Source: Lentimicrobiaceae bacterium (GTDB lineage: Bacteria; Bacteroidota; Bacteroidia; Bacteroidales; F082). From it: a stretch of DNA of 32,643 nucleotides. The notes below the pieces were generated by a model. The model ran no database searches. It saw only the letters and a list, made by a program, of their open reading frames with translations, and was not told where the DNA came from. Of the stretch, positions 1 to 9,000 are shown one piece after another. The stretch spans positions 1 through 32,643 of the forward strand of contig SUWS01000032.1 in NCBI GenBank assembly GCA_015061365.1. Reading direction: 5' to 3'. Each line of letters opens with the position of its first letter. The stretch's first letter is position 1. A program made the translations under genes and the position numbers.

Positions 1-1
1 C

Positions 2-103
2 TTGGGCGTATCAGTATTAGCTAAAACACCCATTCGAGAGTTGCTCGCAAAAGACCAACCAATAATCGAAAACCAAAATGTCAAAGAACTAAAATTATTT
101 TAA
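2..103 (+). CDS. 3' end of an unidentified protein (partial)
   Basis: An open frame enters from the left edge and reads 33 residues (starting LGVSVLAKTPIRELLAKDQ, ending VKELKLF) before a TAA at 101-103. The stretch has ordinary protein composition, and the frame closes before the AT-rich spacer, so it is probably the C-terminus of a real gene. The fragment is too short to assign to a family and I do not recognise it. It is transcribed toward the minus-strand cluster, so the two units converge. Confidence 0.45.
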   Translation: MGVSVLAKTPIRELLAKDQPIIENQNVKELKLF

Positions 104-147
104 TAAAAATTTATTGCATCAGTAGTAGTTGAAAATTGAAAATTTTT

Positions 148-204
148 GTAGAGACGTGTCACATTACACCTTTAAAATTAAACACGGTGTAATTGGTGCG
201 TCTC
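148..204. repeat. Palindromic GAGACG/CGTCTC repeat, solitary type A copy
   Basis: The element starts GTAGAGACG and ends TGCGTCTC. Internally, ATTACACC on the left faces GGTGTAAT on the right, so the whole 57 bp can fold into an imperfect hairpin. It is the same sequence as the copies at 11798-11854, 11982-12037 and 12038-12136, about 11.6 kb away, so this is a dispersed family. Confidence 0.8.
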
Positions 205-214
205 CTGACTTAAA

Positions 215-254
215 TTCTAAAATTCTAAAGTTCTAAAATTCTAAAGTTCTAAAA
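215..254. repeat. Octamer tandem array (TTCTAAAA/TTCTAAAG), five units
   Basis: Five consecutive 8-mers alternate strictly between TTCTAAAA and TTCTAAAG (40 bp). The reverse complement (TTTTAGAA) is the word found at 18667 and 21889. The array lies just downstream of the hairpin that terminates the minus-strand cluster and supplies part of its T-run. Confidence 0.85.
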
Positions 255-286
255 AAAAGTGCTGGCACGTTTCACAACGCGCCAGC
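251..286 (-). terminator. Rho-independent terminator of the surface-protein cluster
   Basis: 261-270 (GCTGGCACGT) and 277-286 (ACGCGCCAGC) form a GC-rich 10-bp stem with one mismatch and a 6-nt loop. Read on the minus strand, the stem is followed directly by AC and a run of eight T. It lies about 130 nt past the stop of the 79-residue gene, so it would end the minus-strand transcription unit. Confidence 0.85.
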
Positions 287-335
287 GAGAAAGTTAAATA
301 AAATTAATAATATTAAAAACTACTCCGTAGAGTCA

Positions 336-375
336 ATTTAGAACTCTGGAATTTTGGAATCTTAGAACTTTAGAA
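336..375. repeat. Octamer tandem array (nTTTAGAA), five degenerate units
   Basis: Five phase-locked 8-mers: ATTTAGAA, CTCTGGAA, TTTTGGAA, TCTTAGAA, CTTTAGAA. It has the same length (40 bp) as the array at 215-254 but the opposite orientation, so the two flank the terminator hairpin as inverted copies. Confidence 0.75.
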
Positions 376-415
376 GTTTTTCTGATTCCTTGATACCAGA
401 TTGAGATGCCAATGA

Positions 416-655
416 TCATTTCTCTTTTCTTCTGAGAGCGTAAGCCGCTCCCATACCTGCTAACAACAACAAGCCTGAACCAAGTGGTGCAGGTTGGTCA
501 CCATGTATGTTTAGTCCTGGCATTCCTGGAGTGACTGTGACACCGTTACGTTGTTGATTATCGACATCACTGTATGAGAAGAAAGCGTCGCTCTGTGCAC
601 TTGCACCTAATCCTAATGTTAATACGAGTGATATTGTTACTAAAACTTTTTTCAT
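416..655 (-). CDS. Small exported protein with a PLGSG-type C-terminal anchor
   Basis: A 79-residue protein. Residues 1-20 form a signal peptide (MKKVLVTISLVLTLGLGASAQ region). The middle is short, polar and proline-rich. The C-terminus is tripartite: PAPLGSG at about 55-61, a hydrophobic stretch LLLLAGMGAAYAL, then the basic tail RRKEK. This architecture (short motif, one hydrophobic helix, positive tail) resembles sorting signals such as LPXTG or PEP-CTERM. PLGSG tails of this form occur on small Bacteroidales proteins, but I know of no proven processing enzyme. It is the last gene of the minus-strand cluster, 95 bp after the 724-residue T9SS protein, and probably shares its transcript. The start is preceded by an A-rich leader without a Shine-Dalgarno site. 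Function unknown. Confidence 0.8.
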   Translation of the reverse strand: MKKVLVTISLVLTLGLGASAQSDAFFSYSDVDNQQRNGVTVTPGMPGLNIHGDQPAPLGSGLLLLAGMGAAYALRRKEK

Positions 656-681
656 TTTTATTCTTTTATTTTTCTGGCTTC

Positions 682-743
682 GAGCCTTGAGCCATGAGTT
701 ATGAGCGTTTCATGCTTGCCCATTGCTCATTGCCCATTGCTCA
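682..743. repeat. Two heptamer arrays (TGAGCCN and TTGCYCA words)
   Basis: 682-706 holds degenerate TGAGCCT/TGAGCCA/TGAGTTA units. 716-743 is exactly four heptamers, TTGCCCA, TTGCTCA, TTGCCCA, TTGCTCA, in strict alternation (28 bp). They fill the spacer between the 724- and 79-residue genes. The TGAGCCN word recurs at 2963-2983. Confidence 0.8.
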
Positions 744-750
744 GAGCAAT

Positions 751-2925
751 TTATTCAACAACTATTTTTTGTACCTTAACTCCGTTTTCGTCTGACATTC
801 TGATGATATAAACGCCAGCTGCAAATTCCGATGTAGAGATGTTTGCCGATTCAGCTACATTATATTCAGCTACCGGACGGCCTGTAACGTCATAGATATT
901 GACAACGCCTTGACCTTCGATGTTGTAGATATACATCATGCCGTTGTTGATGAATGCGAAGTTTTCGTTAACATCGCCATTGCTGTTATCCATAGCCAAC
1001 TTGATGATGAAACGTTCTGCGCTGTCGTTCGACTTAGCGATGAATGTATAATCTTCTAACAACAAGTTTGTTTCGATACCTGTGAAGCGGTCGACGAGAG
1101 TCATCATTGCGTATTCGCAATCTTGTGCTTCAACGCCGATTGTATATTCGCCCATTGTTGCTGCTTGGAATGATACAGGGATTTCTGTAACGTCTTGGTT
1201 CATCATTGCTATAGCATAGTTTACGCCATCAACAGGAACATAAACCATCGGGATTTCTGCGTTACGGTGACCAATCTTGTTAAGACCTTTACCATCGTTG
1301 AATGAAACGTAAGCCACATCGCTGTAGTTAGCATTAGCGACATTGATTTCCAACTGACCATTGTTGATTTCCGATCTCTTGCTTGCTGGAGATACGACAT
1401 TATTGATAGTTAATTTTGTTTTTGCATCAGTTTGAACCATTACAGATTCCATAGGAGCTATGACCGCATTCGCAGGTCTTACAGCAATAGCACCATCTGG
1501 TGATACAACATAGAAACCATTTGAAAGTCGTGCGCCATTAGTAGTTACGAAGTGAGCTTCACTGATATTGTGTGCAAATGGATTACCAACGAAATTGAAA
1601 CCGGCAAGATCTCCCATCTCTGGTGTATAAGTAATATTTAATTCAACTGGTTCTACATTAAGTGTACCTGTCAACTCAATGGTGATATCTTCTTTATTTG
1701 CGTAGAGATAACCTTGGCCTAATTCGAATGTGCTGAATGGTTGGCCCGCATTCTCGCCATTCTCGTTTGTGTAGTAACGCCACATTGCAGTTTTCTCTTC
1801 ATACATATAAAGGTCGTGGTTTTCGTTTGCAGGGATATTGACGTTTGCAATTGGAGTGCTGATAGTTCCCCAACCTTCTGTTTCGCCAACTTCACCACTA
1901 ACTTTTTCAAAAGATTTCTTTGCTACAATAGGAAGAGCAGCATTTGTGTAAAGCTCACCGCCTGAAAGTTCTACTATACCGCTGATAGTACTTGTTGCAT
2001 CGAGTGTTACGACAGGAGCTGTATAGCTTGCATATTTGCAAACATCGAATGCGAAAGATTTGGTTCCGTCATTATTTGCTTTGATTGTTGAATTGCTGAT
2101 GCTTACATTACCGCTGTTATTTGAAAGAACGTAAGAATCGCCATCGGTTGCTGACCACATATCCAAGTTAGTACCGTCTAACTTCATGTTCTCAACTGTG
2201 AGGTTTGAATAGTTTTGAATTAAGATATAGAAATCATCTTTCGATTCTTCATCTACGTTCAAAGCACCGTTTTTCAAAGTGACAGTGTTACCGGCGAGGA
2301 TTTGGAAACCGTTAGATTTTGTTGGAGTATCGCCTACGCCTTCTTCAACGAAGGTATAAGTGTAAGTGTTGAAATCTATTGTTATATTTTTGTCTATTAC
2401 GATACCCTTACCTTCAGCGTTGCGGAGAAGAGTGATTTCATTATTACCTTCTGTTGCTGCTTCAACTGCTGCTGCGAGAGTGTTGTATTCTGTATTTCCA
2501 ATTTTAGCTACTGGTTGAGAAGTGGTGAAATAAATTTTGTATGGATCCCACGGACCAGGACCTAATACTTGTTCATCCAGATAAATTGCAGTTTCTTCTG
2601 CAGTCAATTCTTCGTTTGTTAAATGATTGAAAACTTTAAATGTAATTTCTGAATTATCAAATTTATTTGCACCTCCAATAGTAAAACTCTTTAATGCGTC
2701 GCTAATTCCTAATTGGCGTCCATGTACTTCATTATTGATGAAAGCAGCGATTTCAATGTAGTCTACATTTTTCTGAATAGAGCCATCAATATAAACTTCT
2801 CCATATCCAATACGCATACCTGCGCCTTCCCAAACTCCTGGTTGATCGAAGTGATAATCATATTGCCCGAAGGCATACGAACAAAGTGTAATAAGTAATG
2901 TTAGTGTTGTTAAAATTTTCTTCAT
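751..2925 (-). CDS. T9SS-secreted protein with a beta-helix module
   Basis: 724 residues. 1-21 is a signal peptide ending YAFGQ. About 22-130 is a beta-rich domain (IEIAAFINNEVHG, then ITFKVFNHLT) that also occurs at the start and near the end of the giant neighbour. About 137-170 carries the module header VAKIGNTEYNTLAAAVEAA, followed by beta-helix-like repeats to about 330. A middle domain has GFNFVGNPFAHNI. The last 75 or so residues (VVNIYDVTGRPVAEYNV to GVYIIRMSDENG, ending KIVVE) form a type A T9SS sorting domain, predicting export across the outer membrane and attachment to the cell surface. It follows the giant gene on the same strand after 133 bp of repeats. No -7 element is evident directly upstream, so co-transcription is likely. 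Ligand or substrate unknown; a surface or adhesive role is an inference. Confidence 0.85.
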   Translation of the reverse strand: MKKILTTLTLLITLCSYAFGQYDYHFDQPGVWEGAGMRIGYGEVYIDGSIQKNVDYIEIAAFINNEVHGRQLGISDALKSFTIGGANKFDNSEITFKVFNHLTNEELTAEETAIYLDEQVLGPGPWDPYKIYFTTSQPVAKIGNTEYNTLAAAVEAATEGNNEITLLRNAEGKGIVIDKNITIDFNTYTYTFVEEGVGDTPTKSNGFQILAGNTVTLKNGALNVDEESKDDFYILIQNYSNLTVENMKLDGTNLDMWSATDGDSYVLSNNSGNVSISNSTIKANNDGTKSFAFDVCKYASYTAPVVTLDATSTISGIVELSGGELYTNAALPIVAKKSFEKVSGEVGETEGWGTISTPIANVNIPANENHDLYMYEEKTAMWRYYTNENGENAGQPFSTFELGQGYLYANKEDITIELTGTLNVEPVELNITYTPEMGDLAGFNFVGNPFAHNISEAHFVTTNGARLSNGFYVVSPDGAIAVRPANAVIAPMESVMVQTDAKTKLTINNVVSPASKRSEINNGQLEINVANANYSDVAYVSFNDGKGLNKIGHRNAEIPMVYVPVDGVNYAIAMMNQDVTEIPVSFQAATMGEYTIGVEAQDCEYAMMTLVDRFTGIETNLLLEDYTFIAKSNDSAERFIIKLAMDNSNGDVNENFAFINNGMMYIYNIEGQGVVNIYDVTGRPVAEYNVAESANISTSEFAAGVYIIRMSDENGVKVQKIVVE

Positions 2926-2962
2926 TTTTTTGATTTTGATTTTTAAATTAATTTTTTTGCTG

Positions 2963-3012
2963 TGAGCCGTGAGCTATGAGCACTTCGACAAGCTCAGTGT
3001 CTGGTGCTCATA
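2963..3012. repeat. Heptamers plus hairpin around a TTCGACAAGCTCAGTG element
   Basis: 2963-2983 is three heptamers (TGAGCCG, TGAGCTA, TGAGCAC). The last part, TATGAGCAC (2975-2983), is the perfect inverse of GTGCTCATA at 3004-3012. The loop contains TTCGACAAGCTCAGTG, a short string I recall as recurrent between genes in Bacteroidota, though I could not check this. The hairpin lies between two surface-protein genes and could act in mRNA processing. Confidence 0.6.
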
Positions 3013-3029
3013 ACTCGCTACTCAAAGCA

Positions 3030-3061
3030 ATTATGAATTATGCATTATGCATTATGAATTA
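3030..3061. repeat. Heptamer array (ATTATGA/ATTATGC), four units
   Basis: Four heptamers, ATTATGA, ATTATGC, ATTATGC, ATTATGA (3030-3057), are followed by ATTAC, which runs into the stop codon of the giant gene (complement of 3059-3061). The array therefore begins exactly where the reading frame ends. Almost the same word recurs at 17406-17426. Confidence 0.8.
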
Positions 3062-6000
3062 CTTAACTACTAATCTGCAATTTTGTACATTGCCGTCGTT
3101 AGTGATTCTAATTACGTAAATACCTGCTGTTTCAAGAGCATCGATAGAATCAACATTTTGGTATTCTGCAACCTTAACGCCGAGTGCGTTGAACACCTCA
3201 ACAGTGTCGCATACAGCTTCTAAGTTGATTTCTGTACCAGTTGTTGTTGGGTTAGGATAGATATTGACTTGGCTCATTGCAGCGTCGCCAATACCTGTAG
3301 TACCGCGTGATAATACGTATGGTTCATTTACTGAACCAACCATAGCGTTGTTAGAATAGTCGATTCTGTTTACGAGATCATATTCTTCACCTGTTGTAAG
3401 GTCATAGTATTTGAATGAGACTTCTTCAACATTGTCGCCGCTGATTGTGAGGAAGAGCATATAAGCGTCTAATACTTCAACGTAGACAGGACGTGCGCTG
3501 CCGCGTACTTCGCCGTTTACTAATGCTGCCACTTCGTAGTTGTCGCCAATAGCACCGTCAACAACAGCTGTCATTGTCATGTTGAATGGATACTTGGTGT
3601 AGTCAACACTGTAGTGAGTTGCGACTTCAGTCTCATTATTACCTCTTGTTGTTGCAGGAACAATATTGTATGTGAAAGTCTTAGTTTCTCCCGATGTGTT
3701 GTTGTACATATAACCTTTTGTAGGTTTCATATTACCGTTACCAAAACTATAAGTCAACCACATACTTTGACCTTCATAATCATAGTATGAAGCAAATGCT
3801 CCTTGAGTTTTGATTTCGTCACCATGTGAAGGTTGCAATCCGTCAAGTGCATCTTCAAGTCTTACTTCAACATTAGATGGATATCCTATCCAGTTCCAGC
3901 CTGGGTTCAAAGTGATTGTGATTGTTGATGCGTCAACTAAATTGCCTGAGAGAGCTAATTCACATGCTTGTGATGTTTCAATCATATACATCTTTGATAC
4001 ATCGAATATATGTGATTCATAACCCCATCCATAATCAGTACCATCATTTACACCATAATATGTTGCGCTCCATGTTGAATTTTGAACTATTGATTTACCA
4101 TTAGTGCCGAGAGCACCTAATAAGTTTTCTGTAGTTATATTCAAATAACTTGAATACCAGTTCCAGCCTTTTACTAAGTTTTGTTTTTGTACTGGCATTA
4201 CTTCCCAGATATTTGAACCTGCTGCTGTTTCAACAGCACTGTGGCCTGGAGCGCAGAAGTTTGTATTTGCACCTTCAGCTGCGTTGTTTTCTGGATTGAA
4301 ACCGTGGAATGTACCGCCATAAACTGCTATAGTAGTAACATCGCGGGTTGCATCGTATTCGTTAAGCAAGAAGTTAGCATCATCACCTTCTTCTACTTGG
4401 AATGTACCGCCGTTGATTACAGCATGTCCGTTATTGATTACATATACTGCTTCTATATTTCCTACATAGTTACCGCCGTCGATAGTTACAGTACCATTGT
4501 CTACATACACAGCTTGTGTACCGCTTACTGTACCTTCACCGTCGATAGTTACTTCAATGCCTTCACCGTTAAAGTAAAGAGCTGTTCCGTCTACACGAGT
4601 GATGTTGAATTGACCTAAGTTAAGGTTAACAGACTTACTGATTGTAACGTATGTAGAAAGTTCTACGTTATCAAGCAATGTTACTGTTGTAACGTAAGTA
4701 TCATCATGGTTGTATTTAGCAGCTGCTGCGAAAGCTTCCTCAAGTGATACAAAACCTACTTCGTTGGTGTACCAATTTCCAGATTTATGTTGCTCATCGA
4801 CGTAAGCTACAGCGTCTTCCATTGTCCACAATTCTTCAACAGCATCATATTTGAGAGCCTTCTCTTTCTGAGCCATCACTTCAAATGGATAGTATTGATG
4901 GAGAATGTCATCGTTGAATGTACCGCCGTTGACGATGATATTCTTTGTATTCTGTCCTGAAGCGTTGAAGATCCATGGTGAGCCGTTATCTAATTCACCG
5001 ACATTTCCAAGTATGAACTTACCACCGTTGACAGTGACAGTTTCATCTTGTTGAGAATATATCATACCACGGCCATTTCCACCATTCTTGAGATTGTAAT
5101 TACCGTTTTCAATTGTCATTGTACCATCATAACAGAAAAGCAATGAATACACAGAAGAGGCTGCTTCATTTATCACTTGTCCGTGTCCGTTGAGACCATC
5201 AGTTTTTATTGTCAAGTGACCGCCATTCGCAACTGCAAAGACGTTATACATAAAGTCTGCAGCAACTGCTGTTGAGTAAAGGATGTTGTCGTTCAAGTCT
5301 ATCGTCACCGACTTGCCAGAGACTGTATACAAGGCTCTGTATGAGACACCGCCACTCACCAATATCTCAGTAGTGTTATCATTATTTACCTCTGTTACAT
5401 AAATACTCTTAATCAAATCAATTTCATCACCATCTTGTGCTGCGTCGATAGCTGCCTGGAGTGATTCGTATTGAACCTCACCTATAGCTGCTACGTAATC
5501 AGGTGCTCCGAGGTAGTATTTGCCGTCTGCGTAATATACTTTAAGACCTTCAACTGTTGTTGTAACATTATAACCTTCTGGAGCTGTGAGTGTAGCTTCA
5601 GCTGTTGTGAGAACTAACTTGCCATAAGTTGTAGTAGATACACCTAACTCTCCATCAAATGTATTTTCGCCTTCAAAGTTGAAAGTAATGATAGATGTTC
5701 CTTTCTCCCAAATATAGACAGGTTTTGTTGCAGAAATATTGCAGCCTACAAATTTAATAGTTTTAGCGGCTTGATTCTGAACCATAAGACCATGTGCACT
5801 ATTCTGTACTGTTACATTTTCTAATGTTGCACTATTAAGAGATGTGAAGTGTGCTACACCATACTCACAATTATCAACTATTGAATTTCTGACAGATACA
5901 GTATTGGTTGATTTATTGGTATGGATGAGTCCCCAGCTGTTCTTTATGTTGCAGTTATCGAATACGTAATTTCCGCCTCCACCAGTAACTTTTACAAAGT

Positions 6001-9000
6001 AACTATTAGCACCGTCAATGTTGAAGTTTTTGAATGTGTATGTAACGTTCTTATTTGTGCTGATTAAACCTGTTGAATTATGGCCGTCACCGTCAATTGT
6101 CAATTTCTTGTCAACTGTAACGTTTTCGTTTATGTCAGCGAGGAGAACGATAGTGTTACCTGCTGATGCTGCATCGATAGCTGCTGCGAGTGATTCATAT
6201 TTTGTTTCACCGATTTGAGCTACGTAGTTGGGCAGTCTGAGGAAATATTTTCCATCAGCGTAGTCTACTTTATAACCTTCCACGTCAGTAGTGACAGTGA
6301 TTTCATTTGGAGCTGTGAGAGTTGAATTTACGTCAGCTAATTTGAAGTTGTCGAGTTCTTCTTCGATAATAAATTGATCAACAGTATTTGCACCTTCAAA
6401 TACGTAGGTTGTCTTTATTGTGTTGTTTCTTTTCCATGTACCGAGGATGCTGAGATCGCTATTCTTGATAGTGATAGTCTTTTCGCCGTAGTTTGAATTA
6501 AGAACAGCGGCTACTGCGCAATCAAGATTTAGATTTTCAAGTACAACAGCATTGCTATAGTCAACCTTGACACCGTAATTCATGTTGCTTACTGTAACGT
6601 CCTTAATAGTTGTGAGGACATTGCCTGAGGCTAACTGAATGAAACCGTAGTAGTTCTCGGCTGTACAATCTTCAACAGTAATATAATATGCTCCGCGTGA
6701 TTCAATAGCATAACCGTTATAGCCCTTACCGTCAAAGTTTACATTCTTAACTGTAATGTCAGCTTTATTAGTCATTTCCATTTTACCAGTGTAGTTCTTT
6801 TCTGCGCCATCAATAGTAACGTTCTTGCCAACTGTAACGTTTTCTGTGATGTCTTTAAGAAGAACGATAGTGTTACCTGCTGTCGCTGCAGTGATAGCTG
6901 CTGCGAGTGATTCATAATACGTTTCACCGATCTTAGCAACACCTTTGATTACGTTATACTCGTTGTCAGATTTCTTAATTACTACGTATGGAGTAGTTAC
7001 GTAAGCTGAAGGATCTTGGTCGAATGTACCGCCAGTGACTACTAAAGTACCAGCTGATGCAAGAGTGTTGTTCTTACCGCCTGAGAAGTCTCCGCCCTCG
7101 ATGGTTACTGTTGCGCCTGATTGTACATTAACTGCTGATCCGCTGTCGGCTGTTGTTCCCTTAGGACCTACGAATGTACCAGCTTTGATTGTTACGTTAG
7201 CAGCATCGGAGACGTTAATAGCGTGACGTGTTCCTTCTGTCTTTCCACCATGATATTCACCGCCGTCGATTGTTGCTGTAACAGCACCGTCGATACGTAC
7301 GGCATGACGTGCAGAAGCGATGTTAACACCATTCAAGTTAAGTTCACCAGAGGTGATTTCAATTGCACTGGCGCCTGAATTTGTGTTATTGATTATACCG
7401 CCATTGATTGTCAAGTTACCTTCGAATGGAGCGAAATAACCGTTTAATGTTACATTTTCAGCAAATGTGAGAGTGATGTCAGCATTGTCAGCAATTGTGA
7501 TGTTTTCTTCTGTTGTAGTTCCAACTACATTGATTTGAGTTGTTGTAGTTCCAGCGGCTGTAATAGCTCCTTGTAATGTGTTATATTCTGTTTCACCAAT
7601 CTTAGCTACTGTTGTTGGAGCGAGTACAACTACATTGTCAACTATAACTGTGATGTCGTTATTTACACCTTGGTTACCTTTCTTGTTGTTCCATAAGCTT
7701 TCGCCAGAAACATTACCAGAACCGAATCCAGTTGCTGTTGTTTCTCCGTCAATTGTAAGGTTGATACCAGCTGATAATGAAGAATCCATTTCGATAGCTG
7801 CTTTTCCTTCTACTGGAGCTGAAGCGATAAAGTCACAATCTGTGACAGTTACTGTATTGAAAGTTGTTGCACTTTCAGTATAAATCAAAACTGATTTACC
7901 AGCTGAGTTGAAAGTACATTCGTTGAAGACGACTTCTTTAGCACCGTATGTCCATACGTTGTAAGCGTCTGCGCTGTTTTGGTTGAAAGTACAGTTGTTG
8001 AATGTTTCGCTTGTACCATAGAGGAAAGGTTGTCCTTCAAAAGTACATTCGTTGTAAACCAAATTGCCTGAGTGTTGGAGACCTGTATAGTTTACGTTTG
8101 GATAGTAGTCGAATGTAACATTGTTGAAAGTGACGTTTGCACTACCCATGTTCTTAGCGCCGATGTTGTCGAATACGACACCGTCAACTGCGCCAGTGAT
8201 AGTGATGTTTTTGCCTGAAGTGTTGAGAGCGTAAGTACCAGCAGCGAGGATTTTTACTTCGTCACCGTTTTGAGCTGCTGCGAAAGCATCAGCGAGAGTT
8301 TTATAATATGTTTCACCAACTTTAGCTACTGCAAGACCGCTAACTTGTACAAGACCGTTAGCATCTGCTTCACTTGTTGCATAACCTTCTGCTAATAATT
8401 CGTCTGCATATTCAGCTTTAACTTTGATGGTGTTTGCATTTACATTAGTACTACCATCCAAGAAGTTGGTTGCTTCAATGACGCCAGTAACTGTGATTTC
8501 GTTACCTTCTGATTCTACAGATATTGCTAAATGGTTTTCTCCGACAGATTTAAGTATGCTGTTAGCGTCTAATGTCACAGTAACATTTTTTTCTTCTGTT
8601 GCTATAGTAGCGAAGCTGTTGCCTTCAACGTCATTAGAGCCTATGTCGCCCTTGAGTGTTGATCCTTCAAACTTAAATTCAGATTCTTCTGAACCTTCTT
8701 TAACATAAAGAGCTGAATAACCTGAAAAGTTTGAATCTGTAGCTTTTAAATTTGTTTTGACGAAAGAAATGATAGCATAACCTGTTGTACCAGCATTGAT
8801 ATTGACATTTGTCATGGTAACCTTGGTGCCATTATCAGAACCACCTATTGTCAAAGGTTGTTGGTTTAGGTGTGTACTATAGTAAGTAGGAGCTTCTAAT
8901 GTTACATCTGTTAATGTCAATTCAACATTTTTACGTGTGTCAACGCAACGTTGTTGTGACCAGATTGTACCGTTCTTGATTGTAGCGTTAGCATGTACTT

